NCBI GenBank assembly: GCA_002428985.1
Contig: DIYL01000006.1
Span: 44,382 to 108,381 of the forward strand
DNA: 64,000 nt
Direction: 5' to 3'
Origin: Anaerolineales bacterium UBA6055
GTDB taxonomy: Bacteria; Chloroflexota; Anaerolineae; Aggregatilineales; Phototrophicaceae
Part shown: piece after piece, positions 1 through 9,207 of the stretch
How the letters are laid out: each line of letters opens with the position of its first letter
How positions within the stretch are numbered: position 1 is the first letter of the stretch
Notes under the pieces: model-generated
Seen by the model: only the letters and a program-made list of their open reading frames with translations
Told to the model about the DNA's origin: nothing
Database searches by the model: none
Position numbers and translations under genes: made by a program

Positions 1-315
1 GAATCCATGGACGAAGAGATGTCTGAAGGGTCGATGGACGAAGAGATGTCTGAAGAATCGATGGACGAGGAAATGTCCGACGAATCGATGGATGAAGAGA
101 TGTCCGAAGAATCGATGGACGAAGACATGAGTGCAATGTCATCCCGCTGGGAAGCAATGGTCGCTACAACTGAACTCATCGGCACAAATCCAATGGATAT
201 GGGTGACATGGAAGAGTCGATGGACGAGGAAATGTCTGAAGAATCGATGGACGAAGAGATGTCTGAAGAATCGATGGACGAGGAAATGTCCGAAGAATCC
301 ATGGATGAGGAAACC
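1..315 (+). repeat. 27-bp coding repeats (Met/acid nonapeptide)
   Basis: Two blocks (about 1-132 and 211-315) of a degenerate 27-base unit encode MDEEMSEES-type nonapeptides inside the fasciclin gene. Units differ mainly at third codon positions, so selection acts on the peptide. The first block continues off the window edge. Confidence 0.85.
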
Positions 316-795
316 GAAGAAGTCATGGAAGCGATGTCAAATACAATTGCTGATATTGTCGTGACATCTGCTGGTGCAGAAGACCCACAATTTACGGTTC
401 TACTAGCAGCCGTGAGTGCAGCCGACCCGTCAATCCTCGATGCACTCAGTAATCCTGAGGCTGAATTGACAGTCTTTGCACCAACGGATGATGCCTTTGT
501 GGCGTTGCTTGAGGCGCTTGAAATGGATGCAGAAACCTTATTGGCTGATACCGACTTACTCAATACGGTGTTGCAATATCACGTCCTAGAAGGTGCGGTA
601 TTTGCCGAAACTGTTGTGACATTGGATGGAGAATCTGTCCCGACCTTACTCGGTGAAGACGCAACCATCAGCATCAGCATTGGCGATGATGGCGTTGTTC
701 TCAATGAAACGGTCAACGTAGTCGTCACCGACTTTGAAGCAGATAACGGTGTAGTACACGTAATCGATGCAGTCCTTGTTCCTGAAACTGAATAA
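1..795 (+). CDS. Fasciclin-domain protein with Met/acid repeats (5' truncated by window)
   Basis: The frame is open from the first base, so the gene begins outside the window; many in-frame ATGs lie in the repeats. About 264 residues are visible. The first ~105 residues are a low-complexity tail built on the nonapeptide MDEEMSEES, interrupted by a ~28-residue non-repeat segment. Residues ~115-262 form one fasciclin (FAS1) domain, with the family's 'LTVFAPTDDAF' and 'VLQYHVLEG' H-box-like motifs and 'NGVVHVIDAVL' at the end. FAS1 domains are normally extracellular adhesion modules. The acidic, Met-rich linker could space the domain from the cell surface or bind metal ions; that part is inference. 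A terminator hairpin follows 30 bases after the stop. Confidence 0.85.
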   Translation, partial: ESMDEEMSEGSMDEEMSEESMDEEMSDESMDEEMSEESMDEDMSAMSSRWEAMVATTELIGTNPMDMGDMEESMDEEMSEESMDEEMSEESMDEEMSEESMDEETEEVMEAMSNTIADIVVTSAGAEDPQFTVLLAAVSAADPSILDALSNPEAELTVFAPTDDAFVALLEALEMDAETLLADTDLLNTVLQYHVLEGAVFAETVVTLDGESVPTLLGEDATISISIGDDGVVLNETVNVVVTDFEADNGVVHVIDAVLVPETE

Positions 796-824
796 GTCGC
801 ATCATTATAAATAGCGTTAAGTTG

Positions 825-854
825 CAGGAGTATGAGAAATCATGCTCCTGTTTT
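825..854 (+). terminator. Rho-independent terminator of the fasciclin gene
   Basis: A 10-bp stem (825-834 with 841-850, one G-T wobble) around a 6-base loop is followed directly by TTTT. It lies 30 bases downstream of the fasciclin stop codon. Confidence 0.7.
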
Positions 855-940
855 AATTATGTGGGATATATAAAGCTTATAGCTACACATGCTGGAGGGT
901 ATTTTACCCATCGAATAAAAAGTCCTACTTACAACATAGG

Positions 941-1378
941 TTAAGCACGTGCAAATCGGCTGGTTGAGTAACCTAAGGTTGGCGGGGTATCGGTTAACTC
1001 GTCAACCGAGAATGACTGTTTAATGATTGTTTTTGCATCTTGGTATGTCGGCACAAAATCAACAGCAATCACATCGTTCGGATAAACACGTTTGATGTAG
1101 CCATATAAGTTAGACCATAAAGTAGAGCGACTGATCACGACAACTTTTCCAGTTTGCGGTGTAGTCATACGCATACTAGACACCACCATTTGAATAAGAT
1201 TGCGCGGGGTGGATTGGGATACAGATAAATCTACAATGACATCAACAAGATGATCGACAGAGTTGATCATACGATGAGCCGATTGCGATGCATTCCAGAA
1301 TTGCTCACGTGTCCAACGATGGCTGAACTTCATCAAGAGCACGGTTTTTTCTCGGTTTGACCATACAACACGTATCAT
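941..1378 (-). CDS. Hypothetical protein, possibly STAS/SpoIIAA-like
   Basis: 145 residues. The start ATG at 1378 has a good ribosome site (AGGTGA, 6 bases away). The protein has no signal peptide or membrane segment. Its pattern, an N-terminal beta-hairpin with a Trp-rich 'RWTREQFWNA', then 'VDVIVDLS', then 'GKVVVISRS' and a late 'DAKTII' helix, resembles small SpoIIAA-like/STAS folds, but this is only a fold-level impression. It lies downstream of the TIR-FHA gene on the same strand with a 105-base gap, so it may be co-transcribed. A role as a small regulator next to kinases is possible but unproven. Confidence 0.55.
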   Translation of the reverse strand: MIRVVWSNREKTVLLMKFSHRWTREQFWNASQSAHRMINSVDHLVDVIVDLSVSQSTPRNLIQMVVSSMRMTTPQTGKVVVISRSTLWSNLYGYIKRVYPNDVIAVDFVPTYQDAKTIIKQSFSVDELTDTPPTLGYSTSRFARA

Positions 1379-1483
1379 TATGCTTCACCTAATCCGATTC
1401 TATCTGTCAACTTAATTAAAGTGTACAGAAATCGGTTACAGAACACATCGGATAGGTGAATAGTTTATTAACTAGTCAGGTGA

Positions 1484-2308
1484 CTAGGTAGCATAGATAA
1501 GGTCATATGATAAGATAATTGCATCCCCAAGCATGATGGTGTCCCCATCGCCAAGCGCCTTGATCTCATGGACTTGTACGCCGTTGACTTGTGACCCGTT
1601 GGTGCTACCCAAGTCTTCTAAAACATAGGCTTCGCCCCGTTTGATTAAGCGTAGATGGTAACGACTCACCTCGGGATCATTAATCGCAATATCATTTGCT
1701 ACATCACGCCCTAATGTGACCACATCTTTTTCCAAGCGGAACATGGTGTTTAATTTTGGGCCACGCCGTATCACGACCCAATATCCTGGTGTTGTCGGCA
1801 TAATACTTTTATCATATGCAGGGATTTGGGGTTTGTCGGCGGATGGTGGCGCTGATTGCGGTTGTGCAGCGGCTGATTGAGGCGGCGCTGCGTATGCAGG
1901 TGATGCCGATTGCGCGGGTAAACTTTCCATCTTGCGATTAAACTCTTTCAGGAAGTTATCCCAAAAATGATTTTCATCCGTCCATGCCGTGATGTTAAAG
2001 GTATCTTCTGATGTCAGGCGCGGATGTAATTGTGTTTGTTGGAAGATCACCACCACAATCGGGATGCCTAATCCCATAGCATACGACCATTCATAAGTAA
2101 CATAAATTGAACTCGCAGAATCTGCGGTGATGACAACGACCATGGCATCGGCATTACTAATCGCGTCGTCAATTTCGAACCGCCAATCTTGCCCCGGACG
2201 TGGATTTGGGTCGATCCACGGACGATACCCTTGTCCAATCAATGCTTGCCGTAACTCTTCAACACGTTTGATGTCGCGCCGTGAATACGATAGGAAGACA
2301 TTTTTCAT
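1484..2308 (-). CDS. TIR-FHA protein (candidate NADase effector with phosphothreonine-binding domain)
   Basis: 274 residues from the ATG at 2308, chosen because GAGG sits 8 bases upstream; an upstream in-frame start at 2338 has no ribosome site. Residues ~1-110 are a TIR_2-type domain: 'VFLSYSRRD' at the start, 'WIDPNPRPGQDW', and 'YEWSYAMGLGIPI', in which E73 aligns with the catalytic glutamate of TIR NADases. A Pro/Ala/Gln-rich linker (~125-160) leads to a C-terminal FHA domain (~175-270) with canonical 'LGRD', 'SRYH' and 'GSTNG' motifs that bind phosphothreonine. It is transcribed divergently from the first of three Ser/Thr kinases across a 178-base gap. The domain pairing suggests control of the TIR by phosphorylation; this is inference. 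Confidence 0.88.
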   Translation of the reverse strand: MKNVFLSYSRRDIKRVEELRQALIGQGYRPWIDPNPRPGQDWRFEIDDAISNADAMVVVITADSASSIYVTYEWSYAMGLGIPIVVVIFQQTQLHPRLTSEDTFNITAWTDENHFWDNFLKEFNRKMESLPAQSASPAYAAPPQSAAAQPQSAPPSADKPQIPAYDKSIMPTTPGYWVVIRRGPKLNTMFRLEKDVVTLGRDVANDIAINDPEVSRYHLRLIKRGEAYVLEDLGSTNGSQVNGVQVHEIKALGDGDTIMLGDAIILSYDLIYAT

Positions 2309-2486
2309 ACTCGCTACCTCATGGTCTGTTTCAATCACACGCTTATTGTACCGTATTCAAGGGTTTGTGGAGACGATATTTCGTTGAAGTTTTGTTATGT
2401 CTACCTACTGATATGCCAAAGTATGTTAAAGTTAATGGGTATTACAGGGTGATAATTCTAAATATGACTGGATTTTGGGGCGTACT

Positions 2487-5400
2487 ATGACAAAAATCGG
2501 ACACTATACACTCGGCGATAAACTCGGCGTGGGCGGGATGGGTACGGTCTATCTTGGCACCGATACCCGCACGGATACCATCGTCGCCATCAAAGAATTA
2601 AAAACCGAAATCGCCACTCCCGAAATCATTGAACGTTTCCGACGCGAAGGCGAAGCATTGCGTGACCTCAATCACCCCAATATCGTCAAAATGCTCGATA
2701 TGTTTGAACACGATGAAAAGCATTACCTCGTGATGGAGTATATGTCCGGCGGTGATTTATCCGATCTTATCAAACAGGGCGCTATCCCAGTTGAAAAATG
2801 TGTCGACATGGCGATTGACCTTGCCGATGCGCTCACACGCGCCCATCGACTCGACATCATTCATCGTGACCTCAAGCCCGCCAATGTACTCATCGGAGAT
2901 GATGGTGTCTTACGTTTGACTGATTTTGGTGTAGCGCATGTCGGCAGTAAAGATCGCGTGACCGATACGGATGCCATCGTCGGCACAATCGATTATCTTC
3001 CACCAGAAGCCTTTGACGGGATATTTGATGCACGGGGCGACATCTGGGCATTTGGCGTGATGCTATTCGAGATGTTATCGGGTGAGCGTCCCTTTAGCGG
3101 ATCAACAATTTATGAAACACTCCAAGCAATCACGACTGCACCTATTCCAGATTTAGAAGCTCTCTGCTCCTCTGCTCCGGTTTCATTAGTTGACCTAGTC
3201 TATCGCATGCTCGAACGGGATATACAAACTAGGATTCCCTCGGTGCGTCGAATTGGGAGTGAGCTTGAGGATATACAACACGGTCGGGAGTCGATAAATA
3301 CGCCTCAACCAGCCCGTTTCGAGACGGATATACCCGATTTTACGCTCTTACCGAAGCACAATCTTCCCGCCCAAGCAACACCATTTGTCGGACGCGAGCA
3401 CGAACTTGACGAACTGGAGGAACTCGTTAAAAGCCCTAGCATCCGATTAATCACAATTGTTGCGCAAGGGGGCATGGGGAAAACGAGACTTAGCCTAGAG
3501 TTAGCACAGCGATCAATTGATGCGACCCTATTTGATGATGGTGTTTATTTTGTTGAACTTGCACCGTTATCCGATGCTGATAGTATCCCGAATGCCATCG
3601 GTGATGCCTGTGGATTTCAGTTCTTAGGTGAAGGTACACCTAAAGAACAACTTTTGTCGATTTTGAGCCAGCGCAATATACTCCTTGTCCTTGATAACTA
3701 TGAACATCTGCCGGATGGATTCGGGCTAGTGAGTGACATTCTCAAATCTGCACCGGATGTTCAAATTGTCGTTACATCACGTCAAGCTGTATCACAAGCG
3801 GGTGAAGCCCTATTTTATTTGTCCGGTATGGACTTCCCTGACTTTGAATCGCCTGACGATGCATTTGATTATGCTGCCGTGAAGCTATTTATGAATAGCG
3901 CCAAACGTGCCCAACCATCGTTTGAGCTAACTGACGAAACCCTCGATTATGTGTCGCGGATTTGTAAATTGGTGCAAGGGATGCCGTTGGGGATTGTATT
4001 AGCGGCGAGTTGGCTGACGATTCTAAACATCTCAGAAATTGCAGATGAAATTCAAGGTGGGCTTGACTTCCTCGAAACTGATGAAACAGCCTTGCCTGAA
4101 CGCCAACGTAGTATACGTGCGGTCATGGATTATTCATGGGAGCAGATGACCGAAACTGAACAGACTGTTTTTATGAAATTATCTGTGTTTCGAGGTGGAT
4201 TTACCCGGGATGCTGCACAAGAAGTGGCTGGTGCAAATCTACGGGTGTTGATGTCGCTGGCGAAAAAATCATTGATTCGGCGGAATGCGAACACTGGACG
4301 TTATGTCATTCATGAATTATTGCGACAATATGCTGAAATCAAACTTACGGATAACAGCCTAACTGATGATGTATATAACGCTCACTTGCGATATTTTGCG
4401 CAGTTTATGGCAAATCGTACGTTAGACATTAAAGGTAGACGACAAATTGATTGTTTTGAAGAGATTGATAACGACTTTGACAATATACTAAAGGCTTGGC
4501 AACGCGCTGAAGCAAATGGCGAACCCAAACCACTCTTGGAAATGATCGAAACCCTTGCACTCTATTGTGAAATGATGGCGATGAAGCAAACGATCGCACC
4601 TATTGTAGAATCGACACTACATCACTTCAACTTGTTTAATAATGATGTCTCTGAGCTCAATCGGCTTCGTGTATTTTATCTGTATATCATGTCATATGAG
4701 AACCGTATGTTTGCCCCTCATTTGAGTGAATTACTCGAAAAATCAATGTCTATAGCCGTTTCTCAAAATAACAAATTTGAACAGATGCTCTGTTACTATA
4801 TGTTAGGTACTCCACACCACAATGAATATGCAAAAGTTACCAAACCTAATCTAGAAGCTGCAATTGATATTGCAACAAACTTAGATGATCTTTTTTATGT
4901 TGGGCGGTCATTACGCGAGCTCCATATTATAAGTTTATGGAATTTCCAGTCCGAAGCGGAAGAGATTAGAAAGCAACATTACAAAATCATTGAGCAAATT
5001 TCAGATGTTCATGGATTTGGTCATGTTAAGTATTATGAATATGTGCGTGACTGGCTATCGGGTGATCTTCAATCCGCTAAACATAACATCCATGAAACAT
5101 TGTCCTTCTGTCAAGTCAGTCGAGATATTAAAAGTATTGGTGTGGGACAATTTTCGGCGGGTGTCGTTTATATGGACTTAGCTGATTTTGATAATGCTGA
5201 ACACTACCTCAAGTTGGGATTAGATGCACAATCGAAGATAAATTTCGAAGTTAGTCATTCGTATATGTATGCAGTACTTGGTGAAATTGAGTTGCTACGA
5301 GGTAACTTAGATGAAGCCATACGTTATAGTAAGTTGGGTTTAAACTATTTACTTTCTGAAACGTCATGGAAATTCTATGTCTATGAGTGTTTAGCGATGG

Positions 5401-5756
5401 TTGCGTTAACTGTGCAAGACGATGGACAGACAAAAAATCACTTGTGGAATGCATTACAGTACAGCATAGATTGGATACCTACACGCCATATACTAAGTGG
5501 TGTATGTCTCTCTGCATTTATATATCACAATCAACAGCAATCTGATCGGGCAGTTGAATTGCTATCACTTACGCTGAATCATACAGCTAAGCTGGTTGCA
5601 TGGTGGGATGAATGGGAATTATTTCAGCAATTACAGTCCGATCTTAAAACTCAACTCAGTGATGAAACTTACAACAACGCATGGGAACGGGGCAAGTCAC
5701 TGGATCTTGAAACTGTCGTGCAAGAGCTTCTCATAGAATTTTCGGAGGCGAATTAA
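2487..5756 (+). CDS. Ser/Thr kinase-STAND ATPase-TPR protein, paralogue 1
   Basis: 1089 residues. The ATG at 2487 is preferred over the upstream TTG at 2475 because paralogues start at the same 'IGHY' motif. Residues 1-270 form a Hanks-type kinase: glycine loop G14-G19, K36, HRD at 126-128, N133, DFG at 146-148, 'PPEAFDG', all intact. Residues ~300-640 form a LuxR/MalT-like STAND ATPase: 'TPFVGREHEL', Walker A 'AQGGMGKT' (~326-333), Walker B 'LVLDNYEH', 'VTSR', and a winged-helix-like 'FMKLSVFRGGFTRDAA'. The remainder is TPR-like helical repeats with a C-terminal 'AWERGKSLDLETVVQ' tail shared with paralogue 3. There is no membrane segment, so it is probably cytosolic. The stop overlaps the next start. 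The TPR region presumably senses a partner or ligand. Confidence 0.92.
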   Translation: MTKIGHYTLGDKLGVGGMGTVYLGTDTRTDTIVAIKELKTEIATPEIIERFRREGEALRDLNHPNIVKMLDMFEHDEKHYLVMEYMSGGDLSDLIKQGAIPVEKCVDMAIDLADALTRAHRLDIIHRDLKPANVLIGDDGVLRLTDFGVAHVGSKDRVTDTDAIVGTIDYLPPEAFDGIFDARGDIWAFGVMLFEMLSGERPFSGSTIYETLQAITTAPIPDLEALCSSAPVSLVDLVYRMLERDIQTRIPSVRRIGSELEDIQHGRESINTPQPARFETDIPDFTLLPKHNLPAQATPFVGREHELDELEELVKSPSIRLITIVAQGGMGKTRLSLELAQRSIDATLFDDGVYFVELAPLSDADSIPNAIGDACGFQFLGEGTPKEQLLSILSQRNILLVLDNYEHLPDGFGLVSDILKSAPDVQIVVTSRQAVSQAGEALFYLSGMDFPDFESPDDAFDYAAVKLFMNSAKRAQPSFELTDETLDYVSRICKLVQGMPLGIVLAASWLTILNISEIADEIQGGLDFLETDETALPERQRSIRAVMDYSWEQMTETEQTVFMKLSVFRGGFTRDAAQEVAGANLRVLMSLAKKSLIRRNANTGRYVIHELLRQYAEIKLTDNSLTDDVYNAHLRYFAQFMANRTLDIKGRRQIDCFEEIDNDFDNILKAWQRAEANGEPKPLLEMIETLALYCEMMAMKQTIAPIVESTLHHFNLFNNDVSELNRLRVFYLYIMSYENRMFAPHLSELLEKSMSIAVSQNNKFEQMLCYYMLGTPHHNEYAKVTKPNLEAAIDIATNLDDLFYVGRSLRELHIISLWNFQSEAEEIRKQHYKIIEQISDVHGFGHVKYYEYVRDWLSGDLQSAKHNIHETLSFCQVSRDIKSIGVGQFSAGVVYMDLADFDNAEHYLKLGLDAQSKINFEVSHSYMYAVLGEIELLRGNLDEAIRYSKLGLNYLLSETSWKFYVYECLAMVALTVQDDGQTKNHLWNALQYSIDWIPTRHILSGVCLSAFIYHNQQQSDRAVELLSLTLNHTAKLVAWWDEWELFQQLQSDLKTQLSDETYNNAWERGKSLDLETVVQELLIEFSEAN

Positions 5757-8700
5757 TGCAGATCGGACATTATCAACTCGGTGATGAGCTTGGTGCAGGT
5801 GGCATGGGAGTTGTCTATCGTGCAACAGACACACGTTTGAACCAGACCGTTGCGATCAAAAAGCTAAAAGCTGATATCGCTACGCCGAAGACTGTCGAAC
5901 GTTTCCGTCGTGAAGGTGAAGCTTTGCGCGATCTAAACCATCCGAATATCGTCAAGATGCTCGATATGTTTGAACACGACAGGCAACACTATCTTGTGAT
6001 TGAGTATGTATCAGGTGGTGATTTATCCGCCCTCATTAAACAGGATGACATCCCAGTTGAAAAATGTGTCGATATGGCGATTGACCTTGCCGATGCGCTC
6101 ACGCGCGCCCACCGACTCGATATCATTCACCGTGACCTCAAGCCCGCCAATGTACTCATCGGAGATGATGGTGTCTTACGATTGACCGATTTTGGTGTGG
6201 CGCACGTCGGCAGTAAAGATCGTGTCACCGATACGGATGCCATCGTCGGTACGATAGACTATCTCCCACCTGAAGCCTTTGACGGGATATTTGATGCACG
6301 GGGTGACATCTGGGCATTTGGTGTGATGTTATTCGAAATGTTATCAGCGCAACGTCCATTTGCAGGGCAGACGATCATGGAGGTGCTACAAAATATCACC
6401 ACTGCACCTATCCCTGATTTGGAAGCCTTACAACCATCTGCCCCGATTGCACTTGTTGATTTAATTTATCGAATGCTAGAACGCGATCGACGTGTGCGTA
6501 TTCCATCGGCGCGTATTGTTGGTGCAGAGCTAGAACGGATTCAGCAAGGATATAGTGATCAACCTATACGTTATCTGTTTGATACGAGTACGTCTGATTT
6601 TATTACACTACCTAAGCACAATATTCCGGCACCAACGACACCTTTTATTGGCAGAAAGCATGAACTTGATCAATTAAAACATATGCTAGTAAATGAATCC
6701 CGAAGACTTATTACAATTGTTGCACCAGGGGGAATGGGTAAAACACGCTTAGCGATAGAAACGGGTCGCCTTGCATTAAATAAGTTTAACCAGCAAGTCT
6801 ATATGATATCCTTAGTATCACTAAACGATTCTGTCGGCATCGTATCAACTATTGCCGATACACTCCAATATACATTCCAAAATGACGAACGGTCACCCAA
6901 ACAGCAATTACTTGACTACCTCGCCAATAAACAATGTGTACTGATTCTCGATAATTTCGAGCATATTTTGGATAGTAGTTACCTTGTAACAGAGATCCTA
7001 GAAAATGCACCGAACTTACATATCATGGTGACATCACGAAGTGCATTGCAACAACCCGGGGAAACGATTGTCAATCTATCAGGCATGCGCTATCCACAAT
7101 CACAACCAACGGTAGATATGAATGCGTATCCAGCAATGCAGTTATTCGTCAGTAGTGCTCGACGTGTACAAACGAACTTCGTGCTAGATGATAACAACAT
7201 AGCCGATGTTGTGCAGATCTGTAATATTGTGCAGGGGATGCCCCTCGGCATTGTACTGGCTGCAAGTTGGCTTGGGATTTTAACAACACAAGAAATTGTT
7301 TCTGAACTGAAAACTAGCATTCAGATTTTGGAGGTTGATGATTCGGACTTGCCCGTACGTCAACGGAGTATGCGGGTCGTCCTCAACTATACATGGCAGA
7401 CAATGACTCCAAAAGAGCAAGATGTCTTTATGAAGGCAAGTCTATTTGGAGGTGGTTTTACCCGCGAAGCAGTGCAATCACTAACAGGTGCAAATCTGAA
7501 GACGCTCATGGCGCTTGCTCAAAAGTCTGTATTACATCGTGATTCCCAAACAGGTCGATATGCTATTCATGGTTTGCTACGCCAATATGCTTGGGAGCAT
7601 CTAGAACAGAGTGGCGAATTAGATGCTATGTCCGAGCGTCATATGATGTACTATACCGAATATTTAACGACCTACGAAAAAGAATTTCGTAACTCTGGGC
7701 ATTTGTTGAGCTCCATGCGGGATATAGAGCAAGAAATTGATAACATTCAACAAGCATGGCGGTATGCAACAGATAATCAGAAGATGCGTGTAATTGATGA
7801 CCTAATGGCAGGGTTGTTTCACTTTTATGATGCGCGTGGATGGATTGTAAAGGGCGAGCAAGTATTTAAAGAATCCGCTCAGCTTGTTCGACAACATATG
7901 ACGGATCAGCATGTCATATTAGCGAAGTTATTGTGTCGTCAAGCGAAGTTTTCGTTTTATCAGGGCAATCATGACTATGCATTGAATGCCATGCAAGAGA
8001 GCATTAACTTGCTACAAAATACAGATGAAGATGATGAACGGGCATTTGCTCTAAGCATTTATGCAGATGCTCTAGTTTATATGGGTGATTTCGAGGTAGC
8101 AAAAAAGCTATGTGAGTCTAGTTTGGTGATATTTCGGAAGAAAAATGATAAATGGGGAATTGCCAGTGCGCTCAATAACCTTGGTGTAGCCAACTACTAT
8201 CTGGGTGAATATAACGAAGCCATCAAACACTATGATGAAAGTATTGTTATCTCTCGTGGGATTGGCGATTTGCCGGGGGTATCTGCGATTCTAAGTAATC
8301 GAGGCGCGATTGCACACGAACAAGAGCATTATGATGATGCTATCGCATTTTACCGTGAGAGTATGGATATTTCGGAAAGACTACATGATCGTTATGGGAT
8401 GGCGTCAACCCAACTCAATCTTGGATGGACGATGTATGTCACCGGTAACTATGATGAGGCGCATCAATACACCATGCAAAGCATCAATACCGCAGAGCAG
8501 TTAGGTAATCGTTGGTTACTGGTGACTGCCTACCTCAATATGGGCATCATTGCATGCGAACTTGATGAATTAGTAACTGCACAATCATATCTAAAGCAGT
8601 CATATCAAGATGCTATCGAGTTAGGTGGGCTTCATCTAATGCCGGATATTGTATATGGCACGGGTAATTGGCTTATCAAGTCACAACGATACGATGAAGC

Positions 8701-8866
8701 ATATAACCTTTTGGTTCTCGGTAAGGACATGACCGACATAGAGCGCGAAACTAAACAGAGAGTTGAACACCTTATTTCATTTTTGCGAGATAAAAACATT
8801 GAAGATAACTCAATATTGAGTGATAATATATCTGTTGAAAATATTCTGTCCAATATTCTTAAGTAG
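5756..8866 (+). CDS. Ser/Thr kinase-STAND ATPase-TPR protein, paralogue 2
   Basis: 1036 residues. TAATG overlaps the previous stop, with GGAGG 7 bases upstream, so translation is coupled to paralogue 1. The kinase domain keeps the glycine loop, VAIKK, HRDLKPAN and DFG, and is almost identical to paralogue 1 over the catalytic half even at DNA level. The STAND core has 'TPFIGRKHEL', 'APGGMGKT', 'LILDNFEH' and 'VTSR'. The C-terminal half differs from the other two: it holds canonical TPRs ('ALNNLGVANYYLGEYNEAIKHY' type, ~34 residues each, about residues 690-1000) and lacks the shared AWERGKS tail, ending in an Asn/Ser-rich segment. It is likely a cytosolic signal-responsive kinase with its own TPR specificity. 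Confidence 0.92.
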   Translation: MQIGHYQLGDELGAGGMGVVYRATDTRLNQTVAIKKLKADIATPKTVERFRREGEALRDLNHPNIVKMLDMFEHDRQHYLVIEYVSGGDLSALIKQDDIPVEKCVDMAIDLADALTRAHRLDIIHRDLKPANVLIGDDGVLRLTDFGVAHVGSKDRVTDTDAIVGTIDYLPPEAFDGIFDARGDIWAFGVMLFEMLSAQRPFAGQTIMEVLQNITTAPIPDLEALQPSAPIALVDLIYRMLERDRRVRIPSARIVGAELERIQQGYSDQPIRYLFDTSTSDFITLPKHNIPAPTTPFIGRKHELDQLKHMLVNESRRLITIVAPGGMGKTRLAIETGRLALNKFNQQVYMISLVSLNDSVGIVSTIADTLQYTFQNDERSPKQQLLDYLANKQCVLILDNFEHILDSSYLVTEILENAPNLHIMVTSRSALQQPGETIVNLSGMRYPQSQPTVDMNAYPAMQLFVSSARRVQTNFVLDDNNIADVVQICNIVQGMPLGIVLAASWLGILTTQEIVSELKTSIQILEVDDSDLPVRQRSMRVVLNYTWQTMTPKEQDVFMKASLFGGGFTREAVQSLTGANLKTLMALAQKSVLHRDSQTGRYAIHGLLRQYAWEHLEQSGELDAMSERHMMYYTEYLTTYEKEFRNSGHLLSSMRDIEQEIDNIQQAWRYATDNQKMRVIDDLMAGLFHFYDARGWIVKGEQVFKESAQLVRQHMTDQHVILAKLLCRQAKFSFYQGNHDYALNAMQESINLLQNTDEDDERAFALSIYADALVYMGDFEVAKKLCESSLVIFRKKNDKWGIASALNNLGVANYYLGEYNEAIKHYDESIVISRGIGDLPGVSAILSNRGAIAHEQEHYDDAIAFYRESMDISERLHDRYGMASTQLNLGWTMYVTGNYDEAHQYTMQSINTAEQLGNRWLLVTAYLNMGIIACELDELVTAQSYLKQSYQDAIELGGLHLMPDIVYGTGNWLIKSQRYDEAYNLLVLGKDMTDIERETKQRVEHLISFLRDKNIEDNSILSDNISVENILSNILK

Positions 8867-8875
8867 GAACTCATC

Positions 8876-9061
8876 ATGCCAAAAGTATTACGCTGTAAAC
8901 ACATCGGGCCTGATAAACATTGTTTATTTGAAGCTCGTGGCGAAACAAACGAAGAAATCCTTGAGCAGGTCGCAGCACACGCTAAAACCGAACATGGGAT
9001 TGAACAAGTTACCGAAGAATTAGTCGAAGCTGCACTTTCCAAGATCGTAGAAGAAGAATAG
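8876..9061 (+). CDS. Small DUF1059 family protein
   Basis: 61 residues, ten bases after the stop of kinase paralogue 2, with AGGA ~9 bases upstream of the ATG. The sequence pattern 'LRCKHIG...CLFEARGETNEEILEQVAAHAKTEHGI' matches DUF1059: two cysteines near the N-terminus, a short beta element, then a helix with a conserved 'HAKTEHG'. The family's role is not established; its members are short and often lie beside unrelated genes. It closes the transcription unit of paralogues 1 and 2, since a strong terminator follows 28 bases later. Confidence 0.85.
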   Translation: MPKVLRCKHIGPDKHCLFEARGETNEEILEQVAAHAKTEHGIEQVTEELVEAALSKIVEEE

Positions 9062-9088
9062 CCTCAACTGATTTTGACCCATATAGAT

Positions 9089-9113
9089 CCTGACAAGTGT
9101 GTCAGGGTTTTTT
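9089..9113 (+). terminator. Rho-independent terminator closing the kinase 1-kinase 2-DUF1059 operon
   Basis: A perfect 7-bp stem (CCTGACA at 9089-9095 with TGTCAGG at 9100-9106), 4-base loop, then six T residues. It separates the first two kinases from the third. Confidence 0.85.
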
Positions 9114-9207
9114 CATTTCTGTTTTTTATGGTTACGATGTAAATTCTAAGCATTTTTTGCTAAGTTGAGTTATGGTTATCATACGTTTGAACTCAACAGG
9201 CATGATT

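Noticed and set aside
1..315. CRISPR-like regular repeats
   Set aside because: The repeats are 27-base coding units with silent variation and no unique spacers.
3459..3488. Loss of the first Walker A glycine in the kinase-STAND proteins
   Set aside because: Ala or Gly is allowed at this position and the GKT core is intact in all three proteins.
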